Of a stretch of DNA of 64,000 bases, positions 15,901-25,108 are shown piece by piece (position 1 is the first letter of the stretch; each line of letters begins with the position of its first letter). Origin of the DNA: Actinophytocola oryzae (lineage in GTDB: Bacteria; Actinomycetota; Actinomycetes; Mycobacteriales; Pseudonocardiaceae); assembly GCF_004364325.1 (NCBI RefSeq), contig NZ_SOCP01000009.1, forward strand, positions 1-64,000, written 5' to 3'. The position numbers were made by a program, and so were the translations under genes. Under the pieces are notes generated by a model. The model worked only from the letters and a program-made list of their open reading frames with translations. It ran no database searches and was not told the DNA's origin.

Positions 15901-18900
15901 ATGCGCAACCGGGTGGTCGTCACCGCACTGGCTCTGGCCGCGGGGGCGGTGACGGCACCGAGCGCCGCCGCCGACCCGGTGCCCGCCCTACGGGGTGGCG
16001 ACGTGTACTCCTACCTCGAGAACCCCGGGATGACGGGGGAGGGGCAGCGCCCGCACCACGCGTTCCTACGCCCCTACGCCGACACCGCGAGCGCGGCCCG
16101 CGAGGACGACCGGAGCCCGTACGTGCGCTCGCTCGACGGCGAGTGGCGCATCGCGATGGCCGACCTGCCGGAGCACGTGCCTGCCGGCTTCCAGGCCCCC
16201 GGCTACGACACGTCCGCGTGGCGCCGGGTGAACGTGCCGCACACCTGGCAGACCGACGGGCTCGACCACCCGATCTTCCGCAACATCGCCACCGAGCTCC
16301 AGCCGGACGACCCACCACACGTGCCGAGGGACATCAACCCCACGGCCGCCTACACCCGGGACTTCGACCTGCCCCCCGGCTGGGGCGGCCGGTCGACGTT
16401 CCTGCGGTTCGAGGGCGTGACCTCGGGCTATCTCGTGTGGGTCAACGGCAGGTACGTCGGCTATGACCAGGGCGGCTACACGCCGGCCGAGTTCGACATC
16501 TCCTCGGCGCTGCACCAGGGCCGCAACCGGCTCGCCGTGCAGGTGCACCGCTGGACCGCCGGCTCCTACCTGGAGGACTACGACCAGTGGCGGTACGCGG
16601 GCATCTTCCGCGACGTGAACCTGTACTCCACGCCCGCGACCCGCATCGAGGACGCGACGCTGCGCACCGACCTCGACGCCGGCTACACCGACGCGACACT
16701 GTCGGCCGCGGTCGAGATCGCGCACGACCCGGACGGCACGACGGGAGAGCACCGGGTGACGGCGAGCCTGCGGGACGCGCACGGCCGCGAGGTCGCGAGG
16801 GCGAGTGTCGCCGTGGACGTGACCGGGCCGACCACCGCCCGGCTGTCCATGCCCGTCCGCGCCCCGGCCAAGTGGAGTGACGAGACACCGAACCTGTACC
16901 GGGTGGTGCTGACGCTCGCCGGCCCGGACGGCCGCGTCACGCACACGACGAGCGACGCCGTCGGCTTCCGCGAGATCGAGATCCGCGACCGGGTCCTGCT
17001 GGTCAACGGCAGGCGGGTGCTGTTCAAGGGCGTCAACCGGGCGGAGACCGACCCCGAGCACGGCAGGCACGTGCCGAGGCAGGCGCAGGAACACGACGTC
17101 GCGCTGATGAAGCAGCTGAACCTCAACGCCGTGCGGACCTCGCACTACCCGTCCGACCCGTACTTCTACGACCTCGCGGACGAGCACGGGCTGTGGATCG
17201 ACGACGAGGTCGACATCGAGACCCACGACCACGAGAACTGCGCGGTGTGGTGCGAGGCGAACCAGCCGGAGTGGCGCGACGCGTTCCTGGACCGGTTCAC
17301 CGCGATGGTGGAGCGGGACAAGAACCACCCGAGCGTCTTCATGTGGGACACCGGCAACGAGGCGGGGCTCGGCTCGGCGCACTTCGCGATGGCGGACTGG
17401 CTGGCGGCCAACGAGCCGACGCGGCCGAAGTACCACCAGTCCAACGATCCGGACGGGGACGCCCCGTACGCGGACGTGTGGGGGCCGAGGTACCCATCGC
17501 CGGAACGGTTCGCGCAGCAGGCGGCGACGACGACCAAGCCGCTGATCTTCGGCGAGTACGCGCACGCGATGGGCAACAGCCTCGGCAACTTCGGTGAGTT
17601 CTGGGACATCATCCGCGCGCACCCGCAGACACAGGGCGGGTTCGTCTGGGACTGGGCGGAACAGAGCATCCGCACGCCGCTGCGGATCGTGCCGGACTCG
17701 TCCGGCAACGGCATACCGGCGCACCTGTCCGGCGCGCCGTCGCTCGTGGACGGACATCGCGGCAGGGGCCTGTACCTGTCCGGCCTGGACGACTTCGTCG
17801 AGGTGTACCGCGACCGCAGGCTGGACCTGACCGGCACCCTGACGCTCGACGCGTGGGTGCGTCCCGAGGCGTGGACCGGCGAGTTCCACATCCTGGGCAA
17901 GGGAAACCACCAGTACGCGCTCCGGATGGCGACGCGGGACACGGTGGAGTTCGTCGTCCAGGGCGGCAGGGCGCGGTCCGTGCGGGCGAGGGTGCCCGGC
18001 GACTGGTACGGCAGCTGGCACCGGGTGAGCGGCACGTACGACGGAGCCGTGCTGCGCCTGTACCTCGACGGCCGCGAGGTCGGGAACCTGGCGTACGGCG
18101 GCCGGGTCGACTTCACCTCCGGCGAGGTGAACATCGGCCGCGACTCGGAGACGGCGTGGAACGACCCGTCCACCATCGGCCGCCTCGCGCACGGCGTCGT
18201 GGACGACGTCCGGATCTACGACCGCGCACTGCGGCCGGACGAGCTGACCGGGGACAACTCCGCGCCCAACGCCGTGCTGGCACTGGACTTCGACCGGATC
18301 GAGGAGCGTGGCAGCTACCTGTCCTACGGCTCCACACTGTCCGGTCTGGACGGTCTGGTCGGGCCGGACCGTTACCTGGAGCCCGAGACGACGCAGCTGG
18401 CGTGGGTGCAACAGCCGCTGCGGTTCTCCTACGCGGCCGGCACGCTGACGGTCGGCAACGAGCGCCAGTTCGCCGGAACCGACGGCCTCCGGCTGCGCTG
18501 GCGGGTGACCGAGGGGGCCAGGACCGTGACCGGCGGCGAGGTACCGCTGCGAGTCGGGCCCGGCGAGACCGGCACGGTGCCGATCCCCGTGCCGGGCAAT
18601 CCCCGTGACCGGCAACGGTTCCTGACCGTCGAGGCGGTCACGCCGTCCGGTGACGCGGTCCTGCCGCGAGGCCACGTGGTGGCACACGACCAGTTCTTCC
18701 TCGACGGCACGGGGGTGCCCGGCCTCGACCCGCCACCGAGCGGCCCGGTGCGGACGTCCGAGGACGAGTCGAGGGTGGTGGCCGCGACCGGCGACACCCG
18801 GTACACAGTGGACAAGGCCACCGGTGCCCTGTCGTCGATCACGGTGCGGGGCAGGGAGTTGCTGACCAGCGGCCCGGCACTCGACGTGTGGCGGGCGCCG

Positions 18901-19647
18901 ATCAGCAACGAGACGTTCGCGTGGGGCCGTGCCGAGGGCGAGGACTGGCGACGCGTGGGCCTCGACCGCCTGGCGACGACGGTCACCGGCGTGTCCGTCG
19001 AACCGCTGCCGTCCGGGGTGCGGGTGGCGGTCACGTCGCGGGTGGCGGCCCCGGACGTCGCGAACGCGTGGTTCGACCAGACGATGACCTACACCGTCGA
19101 CGGTACCGGCACCCTCCGGTTGGGACACACGGTGACCCCGCAGGGCGACGTGCGCATGCTGACCTACCTGCCGAGGATCGGGGTGCGGCTGGCGGTGCCG
19201 TCGTCCTACGACCACTTCGCCTGGTACGGCAGGAAGGCGGAGAGCTACGTCGACCGCCGCGAGGGATCGCCGGTCGGCGTGTACGAGTCCACTGTGGCCG
19301 ACCAGTACACGCGGTACTACCGGCCCCAGGACAACGGCAACCACACCGACGCGCGGTGGGCGCTGCTCACCGACGGCCGCACCGGTGGCCTGCTGGTGGC
19401 AGGCGCCGACGACGTGAGCGTGTCCAGGTTCGACGACCTGGACCGGGCGGCCTACCCGTTCCAGCTGAGGCCGAACGACGGCTGGACGACACTGCACGCC
19501 TCGCACGCGGTCACGGGTGTCGGCGACACGCCGAACCCGGTGCGTGAGCACTACCAGGTACAGCAGGACCAGACGTACTCGTACACGCTCACACTGCGCC
19601 CGCTGTCCGCGGGGGAGGCGAGAGCAGGCCTGCCCTCGGGGGCGTGA
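15901..19647 (+). CDS. Secreted GH2 beta-galactosidase (LacZ type) with inserted LamG domain
   Basis: This 1248-residue enzyme starts at ATG 15901, 8 bases after GGAGG. The signal peptide MRNRVVVTALALAAG ends near SAAAD; the upstream in-frame codon at 15856 would bury it. The order is sugar-binding jelly roll, Ig-like domain, TIM barrel with acid/base E487 (GNEAG) and nucleophile E552 (FGEYAHAMGNS), then the C-terminal beta-gal small-chain domain. Between the barrel motif GGFVWDWAEQS and the conserved VQQPLRF lies a LamG-type concanavalin-like domain of about 170 residues (about 601-775), in the place where E. coli LacZ has its GGDFGD loop. The secreted form suggests galactan or galacto-oligosaccharide breakdown rather than lactose use. 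A LysR gene converges on it with a 2-base gap. Confidence 0.88.
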   Translation: MRNRVVVTALALAAGAVTAPSAAADPVPALRGGDVYSYLENPGMTGEGQRPHHAFLRPYADTASAAREDDRSPYVRSLDGEWRIAMADLPEHVPAGFQAPGYDTSAWRRVNVPHTWQTDGLDHPIFRNIATELQPDDPPHVPRDINPTAAYTRDFDLPPGWGGRSTFLRFEGVTSGYLVWVNGRYVGYDQGGYTPAEFDISSALHQGRNRLAVQVHRWTAGSYLEDYDQWRYAGIFRDVNLYSTPATRIEDATLRTDLDAGYTDATLSAAVEIAHDPDGTTGEHRVTASLRDAHGREVARASVAVDVTGPTTARLSMPVRAPAKWSDETPNLYRVVLTLAGPDGRVTHTTSDAVGFREIEIRDRVLLVNGRRVLFKGVNRAETDPEHGRHVPRQAQEHDVALMKQLNLNAVRTSHYPSDPYFYDLADEHGLWIDDEVDIETHDHENCAVWCEANQPEWRDAFLDRFTAMVERDKNHPSVFMWDTGNEAGLGSAHFAMADWLAANEPTRPKYHQSNDPDGDAPYADVWGPRYPSPERFAQQAATTTKPLIFGEYAHAMGNSLGNFGEFWDIIRAHPQTQGGFVWDWAEQSIRTPLRIVPDSSGNGIPAHLSGAPSLVDGHRGRGLYLSGLDDFVEVYRDRRLDLTGTLTLDAWVRPEAWTGEFHILGKGNHQYALRMATRDTVEFVVQGGRARSVRARVPGDWYGSWHRVSGTYDGAVLRLYLDGREVGNLAYGGRVDFTSGEVNIGRDSETAWNDPSTIGRLAHGVVDDVRIYDRALRPDELTGDNSAPNAVLALDFDRIEERGSYLSYGSTLSGLDGLVGPDRYLEPETTQLAWVQQPLRFSYAAGTLTVGNERQFAGTDGLRLRWRVTEGARTVTGGEVPLRVGPGETGTVPIPVPGNPRDRQRFLTVEAVTPSGDAVLPRGHVVAHDQFFLDGTGVPGLDPPPSGPVRTSEDESRVVAATGDTRYTVDKATGALSSITVRGRELLTSGPALDVWRAPISNETFAWGRAEGEDWRRVGLDRLATTVTGVSVEPLPSGVRVAVTSRVAAPDVANAWFDQTMTYTVDGTGTLRLGHTVTPQGDVRMLTYLPRIGVRLAVPSSYDHFAWYGRKAESYVDRREGSPVGVYESTVADQYTRYYRPQDNGNHTDARWALLTDGRTGGLLVAGADDVSVSRFDDLDRAAYPFQLRPNDGWTTLHASHAVTGVGDTPNPVREHYQVQQDQTYSYTLTLRPLSAGEARAGLPSGA

Positions 19648-19649
19648 GG

Positions 19650-20531
19650 TCAGTCGACGGCCGCGGTCCGCAGCGCGTCCCCGAGGCGGGCGGCGGGTTC
19701 GGTGAGCGGCTCGGCGAGCCACGCGAGCACGAGGCGGCGCGGTTCGCCGTCGACCTGCCGCACGGTCACGCCCGGGGGCACGACGGTCGCGAGTGCGGCG
19801 GGCACGGTGGTCAGGCCCGCGCCTGCCGCGACGAGGTTGAGCTTGGCGAGCCAGTCGCGCGCGGTGTGCGTGACGAACGGTCGCTCGTCGAGGCCGGGCC
19901 ACACCCCCATCTCGCCGGCGGCCGGGCTGGCGACCCACTGCCTGCCCCGCAGGTCCTCGACCGACACGGACGGCGCGGTGGCGAGTGGGTGCCCCGGCGG
20001 CACGGCGACACACAGGTTCCGCTCGGCGAGCGTCGACGTGCGCAGGGGCGGCGACGTGGTGTCGAACGGCCGGAACGGCGGTGCGGCGGCGAGGACCGCG
20101 AGGTCGAGAGTGCCCGCCCGCAACGCCCGCACGAGGGCGGGCGTGCTGCCTTCCCTGCCGACCACGGTGATGGCGGGATGCGTGCGGCGCAGGGCCGCGA
20201 GTGCCCTCGGCACCAGCACGGCACCGGCACTGGCGAACCAGCCGAGCCGCACGGTGCCGCCCTCGTCGGGCTGCCCGCGCAGCTCGCGGACCACGGCGTC
20301 GAGCTCGGTGAGCACGGTGACGGCACGCCGCAGGACGACGTGGCCTGCGGCGGTGAGGCGGACGCCGTCGCGGCGGCGTTCGAGGAGGGTGGCGCCCGCG
20401 GCGTGCTCGAGGGCCGCGATCTGCCGCGAGACGGCCGACTGCGTGTAGCCGAGCGCCTCGGCCGCGGCGGTGAGCGTGCCCCGCTCGGCCGCCTCGCGGA
20501 ACACCCGCAGCCCGGTGATCGACATGTCCAT
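19650..20531 (-). CDS. LysR-family transcriptional regulator
   Basis: This 293-residue LysR protein has an N-terminal winged helix (about 5-64; core TAAAEALGYTQSAVSRQIAA) and a C-terminal periplasmic-binding-like effector domain. The start is placed at ATG 20531 (MDMSITGLRVF); ATG 20525 is equally possible and no ribosome site distinguishes them. It is divergent from an SDR gene with a 70-base gap, the classical arrangement in which a LysR protein controls the gene beside it. Confidence 0.85.
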   Translation of the reverse strand: MDMSITGLRVFREAAERGTLTAAAEALGYTQSAVSRQIAALEHAAGATLLERRRDGVRLTAAGHVVLRRAVTVLTELDAVVRELRGQPDEGGTVRLGWFASAGAVLVPRALAALRRTHPAITVVGREGSTPALVRALRAGTLDLAVLAAAPPFRPFDTTSPPLRTSTLAERNLCVAVPPGHPLATAPSVSVEDLRGRQWVASPAAGEMGVWPGLDERPFVTHTARDWLAKLNLVAAGAGLTTVPAALATVVPPGVTVRQVDGEPRRLVLAWLAEPLTEPAARLGDALRTAAVD

Positions 20532-20589
20532 GACGTTCACGCATACCACTATTGCGGAAGTCTCGTTGGCCGCATGACCGGGATGTTCG

Positions 20590-20595
20590 TAGGTT
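20590..20595 (+). promoter_or_regulatory. -10 element (TAGGTT) for a leaderless SDR transcript
   Basis: TAGGTT ends 6 bases before the SDR ATG at 20602, the same spacing as for the HAD and aldo/keto reductase genes. The promoter lies inside the 70-base region shared with the divergent LysR gene. Confidence 0.45.
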
Positions 20596-20601
20596 GGTGA
20601 C

Positions 20602-21453
20602 ATGACACGCATCGCTCTCGTCACGGGTGCCAACCAGGGCCTCGGGTACGCGCTGGTCGAGGAGTTGGCCGCCCGCATGGACCCGGCCGACCTGGTACTG
20701 CTGACCGGCCGCGACCCGGACCGGGTGAAGGCGGCGGCCGACCGGGTGCGAGGCCGCGCCCGGGTGGAGGGGCGGGTACTCGACGTCGCCGACACGTCCG
20801 CGATCATCGCACTGGCAGCCGAGCTGGGCCGGACGGACATCGTGGTCTCCAACGCCGTGGCCCCGCTGGTCCCGGACCGTCCGCAGACCGAGCAGGCGGA
20901 CGAGTTCGTCGCGGTCTCGAACACCGCGACGCACGCGGTGCTCCGGTCGTTCGCCCCGACCCTGGCGCCGGGTGGCAGGCTGCTGGTCGTCGCCAGCAGC
21001 CTGGGCACCCTCGGCCACCTGGAGCCGCGCCTGCACCCGCTGTTCGACGACGTGCCACTGGAGTCGGTCGAGACGGCGGTGGCGGACTGGCTCGGGGCCG
21101 TGCACGACGGCACCGCCCAGGAGAAGGGCTGGCCGAAGTGGGTGAACGTGCCGTCGAAGGTGGCGCAGGTGGCCGCCGTCCGCGCGGTAGCCGTGTCCAG
21201 GCGTGCCGACGACCTGGCGGCGGGCCGCCTGATCGCGGCGGTGTGCCCCGGCCTGGTCGACACCCGCGCGTCACGTCCGTGGTTCGCCGACTTCAGCCAG
21301 GCGCGGAGTCCGCGGCAGGCCGCGGCCCCGATCGTCGACCTGGCCCTGAACCCGCTCGACCCGTCGACCTACGGCGAACTGGTCCGCTTCGGCAAGGTCC
21401 TCCCGTGGCACGACGGCGAACCACCGAGGCGGCAGGACGAGCTGGTGAGCTGA
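20602..21453 (+). CDS. SDR-family protein lacking the catalytic tyrosine
   Basis: This 283-residue protein is similar to carbonyl-reductase-type short-chain dehydrogenases. The cofactor motif TGANQGLG is at 8-15 and the serine loop ASSLG at 131-135. At the YxxxK position the chain reads N182-V-P-S-K186, so Lys is kept but Tyr is replaced by Asn. CPGLVDT follows at the usual place. Loss of Tyr suggests a non-catalytic or changed role, such as NADP-sensing. It is divergent from a LysR gene. Its TGA stop abuts the TCA (stop) of the LuxR gene, giving TGATCA. Confidence 0.8.
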   Translation: MTRIALVTGANQGLGYALVEELAARMDPADLVLLTGRDPDRVKAAADRVRGRARVEGRVLDVADTSAIIALAAELGRTDIVVSNAVAPLVPDRPQTEQADEFVAVSNTATHAVLRSFAPTLAPGGRLLVVASSLGTLGHLEPRLHPLFDDVPLESVETAVADWLGAVHDGTAQEKGWPKWVNVPSKVAQVAAVRAVAVSRRADDLAAGRLIAAVCPGLVDTRASRPWFADFSQARSPRQAAAPIVDLALNPLDPSTYGELVRFGKVLPWHDGEPPRRQDELVS

Positions 21454-24270
21454 TCAGGCGGTGGTGCGGTCGTGCTCGGCGGCCTCGCGCGCGATGTCGA
21501 TCCGCGACCGCACCCCCAGCTTGGCGAGGATGTGGGACACGTGCGTCCCGACGGTTCGCGGTGAGAGCACGAGCACCTCGGCGATCTGCGGGTTGGACAT
21601 CCCTTCCGCGACCATCCCGGCGATCTTGGTCTCGGTGGGGGTGAGGGCGTTCCAACCGGCCTGGACCTGCCGGTGCTTGGCACGGGGGCCGCGGCGGATG
21701 CCGTGCTGGCGGAGCTGGGCACGCAGGTGGGCGAGGTCCCAGTTGGCGCCGAGCCGGTCGTAGAGTTCGTCGGCGCGGGTGAAGGCGCCGCGCGCGGAGT
21801 CCTTGTCACCACGGGTGGCGAACCCGATGGCGGCGGCTTCGAGTGCCTTGGCGCGCAGCAGGGGTCGGCCGGCGTCGTTGTACCGGTCGGCCGCGTGCTG
21901 CAGCAGGAGCGGGTCGCGCTCCAGCAGACCGCGGCAGTAGGCGGCGGTCCCGAGCCGGTGAGGCACCTGCGACCGCCGCGCCAGGATGGCCGCCTGCTCG
22001 GCGACCTCGGCCGCGGCCCCGGCGGTTCCCGTGTTGGCGGCGAGCCGGGCCGCCTCCGGGAGGAGGTCCTCGACCTCGTCCAGTTCCTCGGCGTCCCCGG
22101 TGACCCGGTCCGTGAGCACGGCCAACGCTTCGTCGGGCTGGTCGGCCACCTCGTGGTCGAGACTGCGAGCCAACATCAGCGAGGAGACCACCCGGTTCCC
22201 GATCTGCTCCGCACTGGGCGCGGCCAGCTCGAGGTGCTGACGGGCCTTGGCGGCATCCCCGCGGTGGAAGGCGATCACCGCGGCGATCCCTCGGTCGCAG
22301 CAGGTGGCGCCGGGATCCTTGAAGTCGTCCGGCAGGGTGTCGACCTCGGACTGCGCGTCGTCCCAGCGACCCACGTGGAAGAGCAGCTGTCCCAGGGCGC
22401 TCTGGGCCTGCGCCAGCCTGACCAGGCTGCCGGTGCGGTCGGCGAGCTGGCGCACCCGGGTCGCGGTCCCCAACGCCTCCTCGTACCGGTCGAGGTTGCC
22501 GAGCGCGACCGCCTTGTTGATCTGTAACAGCAGGCTGAGGTCGTTCAGCGACGGGTCGTCGCCGACGACGTCGAGCGCGCGGTCGAACAGGGGGAGCGCG
22601 ACGGTCACGTCACCCTTCATGATCGACACGACGATCAGGACGTGTAGGGACCAGCCCATCGCCCAGGTGTCGCCTGCCTCCTCCGCCGTGGCCAATGCCT
22701 TCGTGGCAACGCTTCCGGCCACCGACACCTCGCCGAGGTCCCGGTGGGCCCTCGCCGTCAGCACGAGCAGCCGTGCCCGCTGCTGAGCAGAGATGGCGGC
22801 CAGGTCGTGTGCCTGCTCCAACGCCTCGAGGGCCTCGTCGGACTGACCGAGCAGCGATCGGCTCTGCGACATCGTCCAGTGCAGGTCGACGAGGAGGTCG
22901 GGATCCTCGACCACGGTCATGGCCCGGCTGGCGACCCGGACCGCCTCGGCGCACTCGCCTGCCCGGTAGAGGGCCTCGGCCAGCCGGGACGCGAGTATCG
23001 CGCCACGCGAGGTGCTCGCGGGGGACCGGCTGGACGCCTGACGCAGCAGGGCGATCGCGTCCTTGGGTGCCTGCGCGATCAGCGACGCCGCCGCGTCCAC
23101 GGTCCAGTTCAGCAGCGACTCGTCGAGCGGGTCGGCGCTCGGCACACTGATCGCGTGGAGGAGCTGCCGGGCCACCCGCGGCGTCGGTACCCCCGCCTCC
23201 GCGAGCGCGCGTGCGGCGTCGCGGTGCCACGCGGGCCGCACCGCCGCGGCGATGTCGTCGTAGAGCGCCGACCGGATGAGGGGATGCCGGAACGACAGCT
23301 TGTCGCCGATGTCCTTCAGCACCCCCGCGGTGCGCGCGACGTCGATACCCCTGACGAGGTCCGTCACGCGGCAGCCCTGGACTATCGCCAGGTCCGTCAC
23401 GAGGAACTCGATGCCGAGGAGCGCGGCCGCCTGGAGCATGGTCCTGACGTCCTTGGGCAGGAAGTCGAGGCGGTCGGTGATGGCGGCCACGAGCGAGTCG
23501 GGGACGGGACCGCTGGTGACGTCGACGGCGCCGCCCTCGGTGACGGTCAGGCGCTCGGCGCGGACGAGCGCGTCCATGAGCTCGGTCAGGTAGAGAGGGT
23601 TCCCACCCGCCTCCGCGGCGAGTCGTAGCAGCTGCGCTCCCGGCTCGCCGGAGGACATCGTGGCGACGAGCTCGGTGACGGCGCTGTTGGTCAGACCTTC
23701 GAGGCGGACCAGACCGTGCTGGCCCACCATGCGGCGGATGGCCACCAGCTCGTCGCGGTGCGGGACGGGGCGCACGATGCCGATCAACAGCATCGGCGTG
23801 CGGCCGACCATCCGGGCGAGCCACTCGAAGACGCTGATGGTCGCAAGGTCGGCCCACTGCAGGTCGTCGACCACGAGAACGGTGGGGGCGGCGCCGGCCA
23901 GCTCCTTCATCAGCGCCAGCATCTGCTCCGCGGCGGCCATCGCGGGATCCGCGACGCCGGTCAGCTCACCACGCAGCAGGCGCTGGACGGTGTCGAGCCG
24001 CGGCTGGGTGCTCTCCATGCCGACGAGCGCGTCGAGCAGGGGCTGGAGGGGGAGGGTCTGCCCCAGCTCGTCGCACTCGGCCCAGTACACGGAGAACCCG
24101 CGTTCTACGGCGGTGGCGATGGTGGCGTGTGCGAGCGAGGACTTGCCGATGCCCGGCTCGCCTTCGAGCAGAATCGCGTGGCCGGCTCCGGTTGCGAGGT
24201 CGCTGAGCCACCCGGTAAGTCGGGAGAACTCGGCGTCGCGGCCCACAAGGGTGCGGCCCTCTCTCGGCAT
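21454..24270 (-). CDS. LAL-type LuxR regulator with N-terminal ATPase
   Basis: This 938-residue regulator of the large ATP-binding LuxR (LAL/MalT-like) class starts at ATG 24270 (MPREGRTLVGRD), with GAGG just upstream. The P-loop GEPGIGKS is at 37-44. Walker B is VLVVDDLQWAD at about 130-140. The middle is built of TPR-like helical repeats. The C-terminal HTH is LTPTETKIAGMVAEGMSNPQ and the following recognition helix with SPRTVGTHVSHI. Such proteins are ligand- and ATP-gated activators. It is divergent from the small secreted peptide gene at 24513 and could control it, which is inference. Confidence 0.87.
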   Translation of the reverse strand: MPREGRTLVGRDAEFSRLTGWLSDLATGAGHAILLEGEPGIGKSSLAHATIATAVERGFSVYWAECDELGQTLPLQPLLDALVGMESTQPRLDTVQRLLRGELTGVADPAMAAAEQMLALMKELAGAAPTVLVVDDLQWADLATISVFEWLARMVGRTPMLLIGIVRPVPHRDELVAIRRMVGQHGLVRLEGLTNSAVTELVATMSSGEPGAQLLRLAAEAGGNPLYLTELMDALVRAERLTVTEGGAVDVTSGPVPDSLVAAITDRLDFLPKDVRTMLQAAALLGIEFLVTDLAIVQGCRVTDLVRGIDVARTAGVLKDIGDKLSFRHPLIRSALYDDIAAAVRPAWHRDAARALAEAGVPTPRVARQLLHAISVPSADPLDESLLNWTVDAAASLIAQAPKDAIALLRQASSRSPASTSRGAILASRLAEALYRAGECAEAVRVASRAMTVVEDPDLLVDLHWTMSQSRSLLGQSDEALEALEQAHDLAAISAQQRARLLVLTARAHRDLGEVSVAGSVATKALATAEEAGDTWAMGWSLHVLIVVSIMKGDVTVALPLFDRALDVVGDDPSLNDLSLLLQINKAVALGNLDRYEEALGTATRVRQLADRTGSLVRLAQAQSALGQLLFHVGRWDDAQSEVDTLPDDFKDPGATCCDRGIAAVIAFHRGDAAKARQHLELAAPSAEQIGNRVVSSLMLARSLDHEVADQPDEALAVLTDRVTGDAEELDEVEDLLPEAARLAANTGTAGAAAEVAEQAAILARRSQVPHRLGTAAYCRGLLERDPLLLQHAADRYNDAGRPLLRAKALEAAAIGFATRGDKDSARGAFTRADELYDRLGANWDLAHLRAQLRQHGIRRGPRAKHRQVQAGWNALTPTETKIAGMVAEGMSNPQIAEVLVLSPRTVGTHVSHILAKLGVRSRIDIAREAAEHDRTTA

Positions 24271-24512
24271 ACCTCGACAGTATTGCGTGTCGCGGCATGG
24301 AACAACGGTCGGCGGGCAGGTTACGCCAACCGTGGTCGTGCTCATTCCGTTAGCCGTTCGTTAACACTCAGTTATTACCCATTACTTCTGGTATGCGATC
24401 CTTTTCTCAACAAATAAGTTCGGCCATCAATCTACCCTCGCGGCGATAGCGCACGCCAATTCTGCGCACCCAATTTTCCCGTACCCAGGAGGATGAGGAA
24501 TCAGGAGGCACG

Positions 24513-24656
24513 ATGAAAGTCGCGCGAATAGTGATCGCCGTGGTGGCGACCGTGGCGGCGGCGCTTGCGGTGGTGGGCACCGCAAGCGCTGATCCACCTG
24601 GTATGACGTACAACAGCGGCGTTCCTGACATGACGTACAACATGACCTACAACTGA
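24513..24656 (+). CDS. Secreted micro-peptide with three MTYN units
   Basis: A 47-codon gene: ATG 24513 lies 4 bases after CAGGAGG, and a second SD-like AGGAGG occurs about 20 bases earlier. The product has a textbook signal peptide: MKVARIVIA, a run of Val/Ala, then GTASA as cleavage site. The mature part is about 21 residues and ends GMTYNSGVPDMTYNMTYN, three copies of Met-Thr-Tyr-Asn. There is no cysteine and no known bacteriocin or lasso pattern. A hairpin follows 9 bases after the stop. Upstream DNA is markedly AT-richer than its surroundings. The gene sits between two LuxR/ATPase regulators. A signal peptide plus a repeated short motif suggests an exported signal, adhesin or peptide substrate. 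The function is unknown. Confidence 0.75.
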   Translation: MKVARIVIAVVATVAAALAVVGTASADPPGMTYNSGVPDMTYNMTYN

Positions 24657-24665
24657 CAGTGTAGC

Positions 24666-24695
24666 AGTCAATTGTCAGCGTGTCTGCAATTGACT
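24666..24695. terminator. Hairpin downstream of the micro-peptide
   Basis: AGTCAATTG (24666-24674) and CAATTGACT (24687-24695) pair perfectly, with an inner CAG/CTG extension. The hairpin lies just after the micro-peptide stop and overlaps the end of a possible minus-strand gene, so it could terminate both. Confidence 0.55.
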
Positions 24696-24974
24696 CCGGG
24701 TCGCGTGACCTCGGGTGCAGGGCGTTTCCGAGATGGTGCCAGCCTCTCGGTGACGCCCTGCCGCTCTGTGTACGGCCCGGTCCTGCAATGCGTACCCCAG
24801 ATTCACGAGCCTGCCGCCCAGGCGGCATTCGTCGGCTACGCCTATACCTTCGTTGCGTTGGGCGTCCGTGTCGAGCATGCGTAGCACGAACCGTGCGATC
24901 TGGTTGTTGACGCTCGACATTTCAGCAACGAGCACCAGTTCGTCGTGCCAGTCCTCCGCGGCCACCACATTCAC
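24675..24974 (-). CDS. Possible 99-residue hypothetical protein
   Basis: An open frame runs from GTG 24974 to TGA 24675. Its first 65 codons look coding: third positions are mostly G/C although the local DNA is less GC-rich than neighbouring genes. The translation has a plausible helical core (AEDWHDELVLVAEMSSVNNQ and ARFVLRMLDTDAQRNE). The last 25 residues are less convincing. No strong ribosome site is seen. If it is not real, bases 24657-25211 form a 555-base gap that otherwise holds only two hairpins. No family is recognised. Confidence 0.4.
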   Translation of the reverse strand: MNVVAAEDWHDELVLVAEMSSVNNQIARFVLRMLDTDAQRNEGIGVADECRLGGRLVNLGYALQDRAVHRAAGRHREAGTISETPCTRGHATRSQLQTR

Positions 24975-25108
24975 CCCGTGAATTCTGTTCCCAGACTTTT
25001 CTGACAATAGACAGTCTGCCCGGCGGGGGTGACGTGAGACATCGGTCAAGTGACGGATGTGCGAAGGGCAGTTGCCGGGAGATCGATTACGCCGAACGTG
25101 TGAACACG

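Noticed and set aside
16066..21105. A 1679-codon minus-strand frame across the beta-galactosidase and LysR/SDR genes
   Set aside because: Low-complexity His/Arg/Val/Gly composition and no motifs; it is opposite three well-supported genes.
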